In this document: positions 42,001-52,010 of the stretch, piece after piece
How the letters are laid out: every line of letters begins with the position of its first letter
Numbering within the stretch: position 1 is the first letter of the stretch
Assembly (NCBI GenBank): GCA_019925095.2
Contig: CM034391.1
Location: 27,021,051 to 27,085,050, forward strand
Direction: 5' to 3'
Origin: Dendrolimus kikuchii
Taxonomy: Eukaryota > Arthropoda > Insecta > Lepidoptera > Lasiocampidae
Length of the DNA: 64,000 bases
Program-made: the position numbers and the translations under genes
Notes under the pieces: generated by a model
Told to the model about the DNA's origin: nothing
Seen by the model: only the letters and a program-made list of their open reading frames with translations
Database searches by the model: none

Positions 42001-42357
42001 TTATATAACCATAATCCGAAGAATGTTTAGAATGGTGCCTTCATCCTATTTCGACCATCACACCGCTCGCCATCGGTTGGGAGTTCATCCCCACTTCCTT
42101 AAGCCGCTTCACTCATGTACGCAACGGTTCTGTAGGACTTTTCTCTTGCGTACCGTGGTGATTTGGAATGAGGTTTCACAGCGCTACGATATGGAGTTTT
42201 TCAAAAAGGGTGTCATAAAATTTCTTCGAGGCCGGCAGCGCGTTGGTGACATCTCTGGTGTTGTTTGCAACCATAGGCGTCCATAGGCGACGGTAACCGC
42301 TTTCCTTCAGGTGGGCCATCAAACTGTCTGCTGTACTCCAGCTATAATAAAAAGCCA
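42001..42357 (+). pseudogene. Jockey/CR1-like LINE ORF2 C-terminal fragment
   Basis: The frame 42023-42286 reads FRMVPSSYFDHHTARHRLG, then a VHPH motif and TFLLRTVVIWNEV, ending in FFKKGVIKFLRGRQR. This is the conserved C-terminal end of many insect LINE reverse transcriptases, where [FL]xRT..xWN precedes the final FK segment. The 3' end matches the 20.1-kb copy and the S-SINE tail. A small duplication (CATAGGCGTCCATAGGCG) sits near 42275. 5'-truncated and inactive. Confidence 0.8.
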
Positions 42358-42821
42358 TGTGAAGTATGTAAACAGCATCCGTGAAAAGTGTCTTTATGAC
42401 CTCATCACGAGAAAGAAAGAGATAATTTATCACACACTAGCAATTTTGAGCGAACAGACAGCATCAAATTGCCTCAAGATCCTCGAGACGTTGCACTTAG
42501 CGCTTTATACAAAATCGTAACTTCATTAGATGTCTGGACTGAGTTTTTTGTACCTTATTAAGTTTTGACTTGAAAGAATATACAACTTATTTTTTTTCAC
42601 GTAGTTTCTTTACAGTTCAACTACAGACCTTATTAAATTTTATAATTTTCTTTTATGTTTGCAGCTATGGGTATTGACTTATGGTCTACCTGATGACAAG
42701 CGGTTACCTAAAGGAACCTCAAGATATGATGTAAATTCTCTTTATAAATAGGAGACAAAACTAATAACGCGTAAATATGTAACCCTCAATGAGAGTTATA
42801 TGTTTGTGCCGTTTGCTATCG
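42358..42821. other. No feature seen
   Basis: Frame 42311-42520 is unconvincing. Confidence 0.5.
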
Positions 42822-42875
42822 AGACGCTTGGACCGTGGGGTCCTGAGGGCATCGAAACGACTCATTGACTCTTCA

Positions 42876-42962
42876 GGAGATCAGAAGGCTGGTGCCTACC
42901 TCGGGCAACGGATCAGTATAGCAGTCCAGCGAGGAAACGTAGCCAGCCTTCTGGGCACCTTA
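42876..42962 (+). pseudogene. Coding scrap with QRGNVASLLGT motif, copy 2
   Basis: Within the frame 42789-43004: GDQKAGAYLGQRISIAVQRG then NVASLLGTLLIEDGDLG. It is about 80 percent identical to copy 1 over 27 residues by eye, despite lying 36 kb away in the other orientation. Confidence 0.6.
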
Positions 42963-43112
42963 CTCATAGAAGACGGTGATCTAGGCTCAGTATTTTACTT
43001 ATAGTCTTGAGGGACTATGAGTAGAATACAACACAAATAAGTTGTTTTCTTATATTGTATTCGATTGTAGGCTAAATAAAAAATAAAAATAAATTATTAT
43101 AATGTAATCTTA

Positions 43113-43200
43113 TACTAATATATAGAGCTGAAGAGTTTGCTTGTTTGCTTGAACGCGCTAATCTCAGGAACTGCTGGTCTGATTTTTAGTTATTTTGGTT
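43113..43200 (-). mobile_element. Helitron-like fragment
   Basis: GAACGCGCTAATCTCAGGAAC and TATATAGAGCTGAAGAGTTT, antisense of the 60.8-kb end. Confidence 0.5.
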
Positions 43201-43583
43201 CTTGTGTGTGACATTAATTTATTGATTTTTGTGTTGAGGTGTATGTGTCTTACGAATAACTTATTATATTAATTTATTCTAACTTTAAAACTAAACTTAT
43301 ACTGATGTAGAGTGTATCTGTTACATGCTGGTGTTGTGAGGAAGTGTATGTGCAGTGTGGGCCTCTATACTTATATATATTGTCCTATCTAGTACCATGT
43401 GTGTTGTTTTTTTGTTACAATATTTTATTGAAACCAAGACAATATATTCTTAATTTTATCCTCTCAAACACACTACGATAGGATTAGGACACTATAATAG
43501 GATGTTTGGACCAATCACTCCAATAATTTTTGGTTAAACATGTTAACATTATTTTCTTGCAAATTATTCGACGTAGTTATCTC
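43201..43583. other. No feature seen
   Basis: AT-rich. Confidence 0.5.
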
Positions 43584-43894
43584 ATACGTGCAGGAACGAT
43601 GAAAGAATACAATTTCCTGCGGCCGGGCGGCCTGTCGTAAGAGGCGACAAAACAACCCACAGCCAGGTGGTAGGGCATTAGCCCGACTGGATGGCTACCA
43701 CCCCTGGTCTAAAGTATGCCGCCATAACAACCTTGAGTTGTGTTCCGTCATTAGTGACCAAGTTCCAGTCTCCCTTAAGAGAGCAGCAGCGCATTTGTAG
43801 CACCTGTGTTGTTGAAAATGTTCATAGGCGATGGTAACCGCTTTCCATCAAGTGGGCCGTCTGCCTGTCTGCTGAACTCCTGCAATAAAAAAAA
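43584..43894 (+). mobile_element. S-SINE, full length
   Basis: ATACGTGCAGGAACG to CTGCAATAAAAAAAA. The hairpin at 43663-43707 is well preserved. Confidence 0.9.
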
Positions 43895-43957
43895 GGACGG
43901 TGGTTACTTATTATATATTCTCTAACCTTAACTGGCTCGTTGCAAATCCCCAAGAGA

Positions 43958-44080
43958 AACTTTCCAGGGAACCGTTGCGTGCATGGGAACCGGGAAAATA
44001 TCAATAATACACAAATGTTAGTTATTCATTCCAATTTATTTTATCACCTTCAAAGTATCCCCCTTCAGAAACGATGCACT
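43958..44080 (-). pseudogene. mariner 3' terminal remnant, part 1
   Basis: Aligns with 10800-10893 (TTATTCATT, TTTATTTTA-CACCTTCAAAGTAT, AAACGATGCACT). It is interrupted here by an F-SINE and continues at 45441. Confidence 0.75.
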
Positions 44081-44089
44081 ATTTTTTTT

Positions 44090-44567
44090 ACATACATACA
44101 TAGCTTCACGCCAGTTCCCTTGCGGGGTAGGCACGAAGGTTCTTACACACCTCACTCGCTTCTTTGACATTCATAGCTCTTGTCATGCACGCTCGGCTGT
44201 TCTTAAGGCTCCTGACATCACCTTCTGCTAGTATACGATCAATTTGGTCATGGAAGGTGTGTCGTGGCCTTCCACGACTTCTGCATCCATCCACTTTTGC
44301 ATTGTATATCTGTTTAGTCATTCTTTCATCATGCATTCTTTCCACATGCCCGAACCACCGGAGCATTCCTTTCCTTACCTTCACCCCGACACTCTCTTTC
44401 AGACCAACTCTCTTTCTTACTTCGGTATCACGAACGCGGTCCGCGAGCGTCACTCCGCAGATTTTGCGCAGTGCTCGCATCTCGACCGCGTTTACTCTAC
44501 TTTCATGCTCTCTCTTCCATACCCAACTCTCGCTTCCATACGTGAGCGTAGGTACCAGCACCGCGTT
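44090..44567 (-). pseudogene. ATGT-LINE copy P in nested stack
   Basis: Minus-strand copy with a frame reading 44106-44600 (NAVLVPTLTYGSESW...CMTRAMN), missing about 11 residues before LRAYPARELA. It is inserted at the T-run that is the reverse complement of an F-SINE poly(A). T-runs flank both ends and presumably are the target-site duplication. Confidence 0.88.
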
Positions 44568-44570
44568 TTT

Positions 44571-45440
44571 TTTTGAGGCGGGAAAATGCATTTCGCACAC
44601 TATCGGGTCTTTTTCTAGGGATTAGTCAAAGTCAAAGTAATTTATTTATTTGTTTGAAACATGGATATTTGCAGATGTTATGCTAAGTCTCGAGTTACAT
44701 GTTTCGCCTTGACAGGCATACAAACTTTTTGTAGTTTCGGTTACAAGCCGTATGTTGTCCTTATGACTACATAGATTTTATGATTGTATTATTGATTATA
44801 TAACTGATTATGATGATCTTACTTAAAATTACAACAAATATTATACATAATATACAATTTATGTCTCTTTTAGTTAATATATTATTTATAAAAACAATTA
44901 AATTAAAATAATGTAATTAATTTTTTTATATAATTTAGTCAATTCATATTAAGTTCTTATTACTCGTCTGTTTAAAATTAAAATATTCATCGGTGGTATA
45001 AAATGCAATGCATATCAGCCACTCTGCTACTTTTATTTTAGACCAAAGCGATGAGAGTTAGCCACTGAAGATAGTGCAGCTAACAGAGTCAATTGTTGAT
45101 ATGTGTGGAGACTCAGGAAGGTACCTCCCTCTAAGTGGAGAGATAACCCATGAGCCAATAGTGTACATAGAATAGGAAGTAAAATTAAATTTTAACTTAT
45201 ATGTATGACCTTTAAAAAGTGTTCTCCAGTGGAACTTATTTTGAATAAAAACTTTTGAATTTAAATACTCCACTAAAACCACCCTCCTCCCATGTGCCCA
45301 GCGCTTATGGTAGGAAGAGCGTGAGACTTAGAACGTAGTTACGCCCACGCTGATCCTAGCGCATCAGTGCTTGAGAATGCTCCGGGAAGCAGGATAGACT
45401 CACTTCGTCAACAGGGGCATGAATCCTCCGCTTCCTAGAA
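44571..45440 (-). mobile_element. F-SINE inserted in mariner, itself interrupted
   Basis: Its poly(A) is the T-run at 44566-44574. 44575-44622 matches the 3' end of the 28.8-kb copy (AAATGCATTT-C-CCGCC). 45090-45125 and 45271-45440 match its middle and 5' parts. 44626-45090 is extra AT-rich sequence. Confidence 0.65.
45176..45268 (+). repeat. Retroposon 3' end shared with 35.1 kb
   Basis: Colinear with 35100-35192; lies inside the split F-SINE. Confidence 0.62.
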
Positions 45441-45505
45441 TACCAACCATCAGCAATCAGCAAAACATTTTTTAAACGCTTTGTCTGGAATTAAGTTTAG
45501 GTCTC
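45441..45505 (-). pseudogene. mariner remnant, part 2
   Basis: ATCAGCAAAACATTTTTTAA, then CGCTTTGTCTGGAATTAAG, match 10917-10965 of the first mariner copy. It resumes where part 1 stopped. Confidence 0.75.
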
Positions 45506-45967
45506 AGAATAGGGTAAGATTCACCGTAAGCCTTCTGTAACATTTTCAGTGTCTCCGAACACGAAATGGAAATTGGCGATGCAAAATTTAAGACAAACTC
45601 TTTGTTCGATGTTTCTGTCCATTATGAAATTCTCAATACACGCTGTATATGATCTAAGTAAAAACAGCACTGTATTTAATCTAAATGACCGATGCAACTC
45701 AAATTCCGCGCCAAAATTAAAAAAAGAACAGTTGTGCCAATCTAACAAAGAAAAATGATTTGGAACCATAAACAAATTAGCCATTCCCGATATTTCTTTG
45801 ACAGAATGTATATATAGTTCCTCGGAATATAGACGGATTGAATACGCAGAGACGCGAAGTATGACAAGTATCTTTGTATTGTGCATTAATATGAAGTAGA
45901 ATTGTGTAGAAAATCACGTAATAGACATTGTAAGAACTCGATCTGTAAGAAAAAAATCTAAAAATCT
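45506..45967. other. No confirmed gene
   Basis: The frame 45521-45886 (-) of 121 residues has no motif I recognise and no support beyond length. Confidence 0.4.
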
Positions 45968-46078
45968 CGAAGGACCAAAAAACTCTATGAAAAACTCGAA
46001 GGACCAAAAAACTGTTCGAAACTCGAAGGACCAAAAAACTGTAATGGTTCGAAGTTGGAAGGACCAAAAAACTGTAGT
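45968..46078. repeat. Short tandem repeat around GAAGGACCAAAAAACTGT
   Basis: AAGGACCAAAAAACT starts at 45970, 45999, 46026 and 46059, with variable spacers of 12-18 bases. Confidence 0.88.
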
Positions 46079-46253
46079 GTGTATACATTTTAAATTTAGG
46101 TGGGAAGGGCAAAATGTAAGAAATACCAAACATAACGAGTGCTGTAATGACATTGATTTTATTACTGAAAATATACGATTGTTAATCATTAGGCCGCAGT
46201 TGTTTATTTGTAAAATGCTGACTATTGTACATACTTTGTACAGATATACTTAA

Positions 46254-46506
46254 CCTTTTAAGATGGAACCACCACAAATTTGTTGCCGAACTGTCACACA
46301 CTGCTAATTGGGAAGCACCACAAATTTGTGGTCAAATACAGATAATTGAAACGAACGTTGAACTGATGCTTTCTCCCTCTAACTACATAGAATTTGTATT
46401 AGAGTAAAAGATACGATATAATTCTCTTTGTTTTGGACCGGGAAATTTTGATGGCATCTGGCAGATTATGGACAAAAATAATATTAAATTTGGCCCCTTT
46501 TAAGGG
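46254..46506. mobile_element. TTAA-flanked MITE copy 2
   Basis: 253 bases between TTAA at 46250-46253 and 46507-46510, colinear with copy 1 end to end. Confidence 0.7.
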
Positions 46507-46525
46507 TTAATAGACATACGTAATA

Positions 46526-47112
46526 CATACATACATACATAACTTCACGCCAGTTCGCTTGCGGGGTAGGCACGAACAACAGAGCGCCATTTAGGCTTAT
46601 TCTTACACACCTCACTTGCTTCTTTCACATTCATAACTCTTGTCATGCACGCTCGTCTGTTCTTAAGGCTCCTGACATCACTTTCTGCTAGTACACGATC
46701 AATTTGATCATGGAAGGTGTGTCGTGGTCTTCCACGACTTCTGCATCCATCCACTTTTGCATTTTATATCTGTTTAGTCATTCTTTCATCATGCATTCTT
46801 TTCACATGCCCGAACCACCGGAGCATTCCTTTCCTTACCTTCACCCCGACACTCTCTTTCAGACCAACTCTCTTACTTACTTCGGTATTACGAACGCGGT
46901 CCGCGAGCGTCACTCCGCAGATTTTGCGCAGTGCTCGCATCTCAACTGCGTTTACTCTACTTTCATGCTCTCTCTTCCATACCCAACTCTCGCTTCCATA
47001 CGTGAGCGTAGGTACCAGCACCGCGTTGTGTATGGCAAGCTGGGCCTTCTAGCTGAGGTTCTTAGCGCCTAGAAGTTTACCTAACGCTCCATTCACACTA
47101 TTCCCCAAATAC
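46526..47112 (-). pseudogene. ATGT-LINE copy Q with 12-bp TSD
   Basis: The longest truncated copy after C, reaching the ANLGNSLNGALGKLLG segment. It is bounded by ACATACGTAATA at 46514-46525 and 47113-47124. Two overlapping frames (46545-46754 and 46764-47021) show that one frameshift or stop near 46755 separates the halves. It ends 270 bases upstream of the Mag-like element. Confidence 0.92.
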
Positions 47113-47124
47113 ACATACGTAATA

Positions 47125-47383
47125 TTCAATCTAATTTAGAAATAAAGTACATACATAATATAGATAAAACGTACCTATATTTTAATTAAATAACGTAACA
47201 ACGTGAACAAATATTGAATTACGTCATTAAGACACATAATGGAAATAACCAAGAGTAATGTAAAATTAGGCTTTCATTTGATACCCTGCATTTTACAATT
47301 TTACTCTCATAATCATTTGAATAATTAATTATATGTAAACGATTCCCAACCATTAGGTTTAGAGTATATTAAAAATACGCACT
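47125..47383. other. No feature seen
   Basis: Target region of the Mag-like element. Confidence 0.5.
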
Positions 47384-47457
47384 TGTAGTGTCATTTATTG
47401 GTATAAAATATCTATGTAGGTAGTTAATAAAAATCAGTTGCAATGACAAACAATGGT
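47384..47457 (+). repeat. Left LTR of the Mag-like element
   Basis: 74 bases beginning TGTAGTGTCATT and ending near AACAATGGT. It holds a TATA-like GGTATAAAATA and an AATAAA polyadenylation-type signal, so promoter and 3' end signals are compressed into the short repeat. The exact 3' boundary is uncertain by a few bases. Confidence 0.9.
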
Positions 47458-47574
47458 TTCATTTCATGGTGACAGCGGTGCGCATTTTTAATTAGTATTC
47501 TGTTCAAAATAGTAATATTCGAATAATAAATAACGTGTTTAGTCGTGTGTCGTCGATTTTAACGTAAAAATAAT

Positions 47575-50500
47575 ATGGAACACGCAAGGCCTCCGGCTGA
47601 GTTGGTGCTTGAAGGCGGACCGGCTAACCGGGCGGATGCGTGGCGCAAATGGCATAAGCAGTTCATGGTGTTCATTAAGGCATCTGGAATTCATAAAGAA
47701 GACAAAGACGTGCAGGCAAGCTTGCTGGTCAACCTTATAGGAGCCGATGGATATGACGTATATTCAACTTTTAAGTTCACCACAGCTGAAAATCAAGACA
47801 ATATCGACTTGCTTATACAAAAATTTAATAGTTATTTCTGTGTCAAACAGAATACGACGATGGCAAGATTTCGTTTTTTCACTCGAAATCAAGAATCAGC
47901 AGAAACTATAGACAACTATGTAACGGCCTTGAGGTTACTCAGCCAACATTGTGAATTTGAACACTTGGAAGAAGGGCTTATACGTGACCGCATTGTTTGT
48001 GGAATCACAGATAGCAACGTACGGGATAGATTGCTACGAGCGGAAGATCTTACTCTGGAAAAGGCGGTAAAAATATGCCAAGCTAAAGAGGTGTCCAACG
48101 AAGAAAGTCGTCAGATTGAATGCACTAAAGTGGAATGTACGTCGAGCGGGTCGATCGATGCTGTATACGGTACGGCGAGGCGCGGCGGGTACGGCGGGCA
48201 ACGCGGCGACCATGGGCGCGGGCGCGGGCGCTCGCTCGGCGCGGCTGGCGCGCCCGGCGCCGGCGGGGGTGGCGGTGCCCTGTGGCGCGCGCGTACCGAG
48301 TCTAGCGGCGACAACAAGCGATTGGATAGCGGTATAAAGTCAAATCGTGTGCGTGACAATGTTTCGCGGGTTTTTTGTGATGGATGTGGTGATTTTCACT
48401 ATAATAATTTTAACCGGTGTCCGGCTCGTACTGCAAAATGTTTTTTTTGTAATGTTAGAGGTCATTTTAAGAAAGTGTGTCCGAATAAAATCGAGCGGCG
48501 CGTGTACGAGTTATGTGAGGATGAAAACAGTGAAGGAGAATTATTCTATGTTTCATCTTTAGAGAACAGTAAACAAGGTTGTAGCAGTAAGTGGTTTGAA
48601 ATGTTAGTATCGTGTAAAAACGGGGCCAGTGAGTTATTTAAGCTGGATACGGGATCTGATTTAAATGTGATATCTTTTCAGTCATTTATAAAAACAGGTT
48701 ATTCCGTTAATGACATTAAGCAGTCTAACATACGCGCTCAATCTTTTTGTGGAAATTATGTTCCAATAATGGGAAAATGTGATATGTTTTGGTCAAGTAA
48801 AAATAAACAGTTTTTAATTGAATTTGTTATTGCTACAACTAATTGTCAAAGTGTTTTAAGTAAAGATACTTGTGAAAAGCTGAATTTTGTAAAACGTATA
48901 TACACATTGATTGATATGAATAATTATAAAGATTTATTTACTGGAATAGGTAAATTACCGGGGAAATATAGAATAATAATTGATAAGAATGCATGTCCTT
49001 CGATATGTCCTGTTAGAAAGATTCCATTAGGGGTACGGGAAAAATTAAAAAATGAGTTAGATCGCATGGAAAATATGCAAATTATTAGGAAAGTCGAACA
49101 TCCTACACAATGGGTTAATGCAATAGTTTTACCTGCCAAAAAAGACGGTAGCTTTAGAATTTGCTTAGATCCACGTCCGCTGAATCGTGTTATAAAACGA
49201 GCTCATTACCCTTTACCTACATTAACAGAAATATCTACTAAGCTGCACAATGCTACATATTTCAGTAAACTGGATGCTAGATCTGGATTCTGGATGGTGG
49301 AGTTAGATGACGAAAGTGCCGATTTGTGTACTTTTGGAACACCGTTTGGAAGATACCAATTTTTACGTCTTCCATATGGTATAAGTTGTGCAAGCGAAAT
49401 TTTTCATGCAAAAATTCGACAATTGCTTGAAGGTCTGGACGGCGTAGACTCCTTTGTCGATGACATTATAGTTTGGGGCGAGTCAAAGTCTCAACATGAT
49501 GAACGATTAACAAAACTACTAGAAAAAGCCCGCGCAGTAGGTATCAAGTTTAATAGAGATAAATGTGAGTTTTGTGTTGAGCAAATCACATATCTAGGTC
49601 ATACTTTTAATAAACATGGCATGCAAGTGGACAAAGAAAAACTAAGAGCCATTAAAGAAATGCCCAATCCTAAGGATAAGCTATCCTTGGAAAGATTTTT
49701 GGGAATGGTAAACTACCTTTCCAAATTTATCCCTAATTTTTCTGAGCTTTCATCGCCGCTTAGATGTTTACTCAAAAAAGGTTCTGAGTGGACATGGGAT
49801 AAAACCCATGAATCCGCTGTGGAAAGACTCAAGGAGGCTCTATGCAATGCCCCAGTATTAGCAATATATTCTTCCAATCAACCGGTAGTTGTTACAGTAG
49901 ATGCGAGTGCTAAAGCTCTTGGTGCGGCATTATTACAAGCAGGTCGCCCTGTTGAGTTTGCTTCACTTACACTTTCAGAGACACAAATTAGATATGCACA
50001 AATCGAGAAGGAGTTGCTTGCAATTGTCTTTGCTATGGAACGATTCCATCAATATGTATATGGCAGGCCGGACGTGGTGGTCGAAACCGACCACAAACCG
50101 TTGGAAGCATTGTTTAAAAAGGCTCTAGACTCAGTTCCTGCTCGTTTGCAAAGAATGATGCTAAGAATACAGTGTTACAGTTTTAGTGTCATTTATAAAC
50201 CAGGAAAATATATGTATATAGCAGATTCGTTGTCTAGAGCTCCACTTCCAGATTTAATGCATGATAAAGTTGTAGAAGAAGTTGAACAACAATCCTGTTT
50301 TCTTATAGACAATGTACAATTCAGCGATAATAAATTACATAAAGTAAAAGAAGCAACTTCTAAAGATAGTGAATGTAATATACTAATAAAATATATTTTA
50401 AACGGATGGCCAAAATACAAAAAAGATGTTAATCAAAAAGTACAATGTCATTGGGAATATAGATATGGCTTTGAATATGTTGATGGGATTTTGTTTAAAG

Positions 50501-51672
50501 ATAATTTAGTCTTTATTCCAAAAGAATTAAGGGGAGAGATGCTTGTAAAAATACATGAGGGTCACCTAGGAATTGACCGATGTAAGAGACGTGCAAGAGA
50601 TGTCATGTTTTGGAAAGGAATGTCGCGTCAAGTTGAAAATACAGTTCGATCTTGCAACATTTGTGCAAAATATGCTGACAGACCTTCACGAGAACCAATG
50701 TTATGCCATTCGGTTCCTGATTTACCTTGGAGAAAGGTGGGTTCTGATATTTTCACTTTAAGGCAAAAGAACTTTTTGTTGCTTGTAGACTATTTTTCAA
50801 ATTTTATTGAAGTTAGTCCTTTAAAAAGTATCAGCACAAAAGCAGTGGTAACCGCCATGAAAGATCAATTTGCCAGACATGGAATTCCTGCAGAATTAAT
50901 AACGGACAATGGACCTGCATTTTTCTCGAAGGAATTTCGAGATTTCGCAAGGAAATGGTCTTTCAAACACATTACAAGTTCTCCAATGTATGCACAATCT
51001 AATGGTCTTAGTGAAAGGGCAGTAAGGACTGTTAAAAATATCTTAAAGAAATCTTTAGATAGCGGAACAGACTTTTATCTTGGACTATTAAGCTTTAGGG
51101 CAACTCCTCGAGATGGTATCGGTTCTCCTTCCCAATTACTCATGGGTAGAAGACTAAATACCAGTCTTCCAATACACGAAAATAAATTGCGACCTGAACG
51201 CAATAACAGTACTGATTATAACAAAATAATAAATAATCACATTCAAAGCAAAAAATATTATGACAAACATGCACATGAATTGCCTAAACTATATAGAGGA
51301 GATCGCGTGGTAGTGGCAGACGGCCAACTCAGGCGTCATATGTATGTGGAAGCACCTTCGCAACATCCACGCTCATATTTTCTTACTGACGAGTCAGGCA
51401 AGCGCTTCCGCCGTAATAGGCGACACATTATAAAGCGAATATTACCTCCTTCTTCACATGCCAGGAAGAATGATGGTGATAACAATAGTCCAGATCGTGT
51501 AAGTCTTTATAGTGATGCTGAAGAGGACTACACGGAGAAAGGAGCAGAGTCTGGTATGGATGCAAGTAGCTCTGATGACAATGCACCAGATTATAGTAGC
51601 AATAAAGCAAAAACCAGAAAAGCTGCTCTCCAGGCTCGCGATAAACTTAAGGGTTATTTCAGTTCTAATTAG
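47575..51672 (+). CDS. Gag-Pol polyprotein of Mag-like Ty3/Gypsy retrotransposon
   Basis: Single uninterrupted 1365-residue frame. Residues 1-200 are Gag capsid-like. Residues 201-240 are a Gly/Arg-rich stretch of very GC-rich DNA. A degenerate knuckle (about 268-282) precedes a canonical CCHC zinc knuckle (CFFCNVRGHFKKVC, 289-302). The aspartic protease has DTGS at 358-361. Reverse transcriptase follows, with KLDARSGFW (565-573), LPYG (599-602) and the catalytic FVDD (627-630). RNase H contains VDAS (775-778) and ETDHKP (837-842). Integrase has an HEGH...CNIC zinc-binding module (994-1030) and the D,D,E triad in GSDIF (1057-1061), TDNG (1110-1113) and GLSERAV (1144-1150). The protein would package RNA, mature, reverse-transcribe and integrate the element. 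Gag and Pol are fused with no frameshift. The start codon is the first ATG after the leader. All catalytic motifs look intact. Confidence 0.96.
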   Translation: MEHARPPAELVLEGGPANRADAWRKWHKQFMVFIKASGIHKEDKDVQASLLVNLIGADGYDVYSTFKFTTAENQDNIDLLIQKFNSYFCVKQNTTMARFRFFTRNQESAETIDNYVTALRLLSQHCEFEHLEEGLIRDRIVCGITDSNVRDRLLRAEDLTLEKAVKICQAKEVSNEESRQIECTKVECTSSGSIDAVYGTARRGGYGGQRGDHGRGRGRSLGAAGAPGAGGGGGALWRARTESSGDNKRLDSGIKSNRVRDNVSRVFCDGCGDFHYNNFNRCPARTAKCFFCNVRGHFKKVCPNKIERRVYELCEDENSEGELFYVSSLENSKQGCSSKWFEMLVSCKNGASELFKLDTGSDLNVISFQSFIKTGYSVNDIKQSNIRAQSFCGNYVPIMGKCDMFWSSKNKQFLIEFVIATTNCQSVLSKDTCEKLNFVKRIYTLIDMNNYKDLFTGIGKLPGKYRIIIDKNACPSICPVRKIPLGVREKLKNELDRMENMQIIRKVEHPTQWVNAIVLPAKKDGSFRICLDPRPLNRVIKRAHYPLPTLTEISTKLHNATYFSKLDARSGFWMVELDDESADLCTFGTPFGRYQFLRLPYGISCASEIFHAKIRQLLEGLDGVDSFVDDIIVWGESKSQHDERLTKLLEKARAVGIKFNRDKCEFCVEQITYLGHTFNKHGMQVDKEKLRAIKEMPNPKDKLSLERFLGMVNYLSKFIPNFSELSSPLRCLLKKGSEWTWDKTHESAVERLKEALCNAPVLAIYSSNQPVVVTVDASAKALGAALLQAGRPVEFASLTLSETQIRYAQIEKELLAIVFAMERFHQYVYGRPDVVVETDHKPLEALFKKALDSVPARLQRMMLRIQCYSFSVIYKPGKYMYIADSLSRAPLPDLMHDKVVEEVEQQSCFLIDNVQFSDNKLHKVKEATSKDSECNILIKYILNGWPKYKKDVNQKVQCHWEYRYGFEYVDGILFKDNLVFIPKELRGEMLVKIHEGHLGIDRCKRRARDVMFWKGMSRQVENTVRSCNICAKYADRPSREPMLCHSVPDLPWRKVGSDIFTLRQKNFLLLVDYFSNFIEVSPLKSISTKAVVTAMKDQFARHGIPAELITDNGPAFFSKEFRDFARKWSFKHITSSPMYAQSNGLSERAVRTVKNILKKSLDSGTDFYLGLLSFRATPRDGIGSPSQLLMGRRLNTSLPIHENKLRPERNNSTDYNKIINNHIQSKKYYDKHAHELPKLYRGDRVVVADGQLRRHMYVEAPSQHPRSYFLTDESGKRFRRNRRHIIKRILPPSSHARKNDGDNNSPDRVSLYSDAEEDYTEKGAESGMDASSSDDNAPDYSSNKAKTRKAALQARDKLKGYFSSN

Positions 51673-52010
51673 TATGAAATATACTTACTTAAGTACGTGA
51701 TAATAGTTAAAATACTGTAAACTAGCTAGTTAGTGTACTCTTATAGATAATATAATTATTTTTATTACATATCGTCAACTTTTCAGTTATTATATTTTAT
51801 TTTCATATATAGTTATAACTTTAAAAAAATATGTATGTGTATATATGTATGCATATGTTTAATTATTATTCTTTGCTTTATTAGGTATGAAACAAGTTTT
51901 ATAAGGTGATTGGTAATAGTATTTTAAGTTCAATTTAATTTTGGTTTGTGTTTAATACTTTCTTTTGTTTAACTTTTATTTAATGGATTTCTTCCTTTCG
52001 ATGGGAAAGA
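51673..52010 (+). other. 3' untranslated region of the Mag-like element
   Basis: AT-rich sequence between the Gag-Pol stop and the right LTR, with no frame of note. It ends in the purine-rich tract. Confidence 0.7.

Noticed and set aside
42023..42286. Free-standing small gene
   Set aside because: It is the C terminus of a LINE RT followed by that LINE's 3' end.
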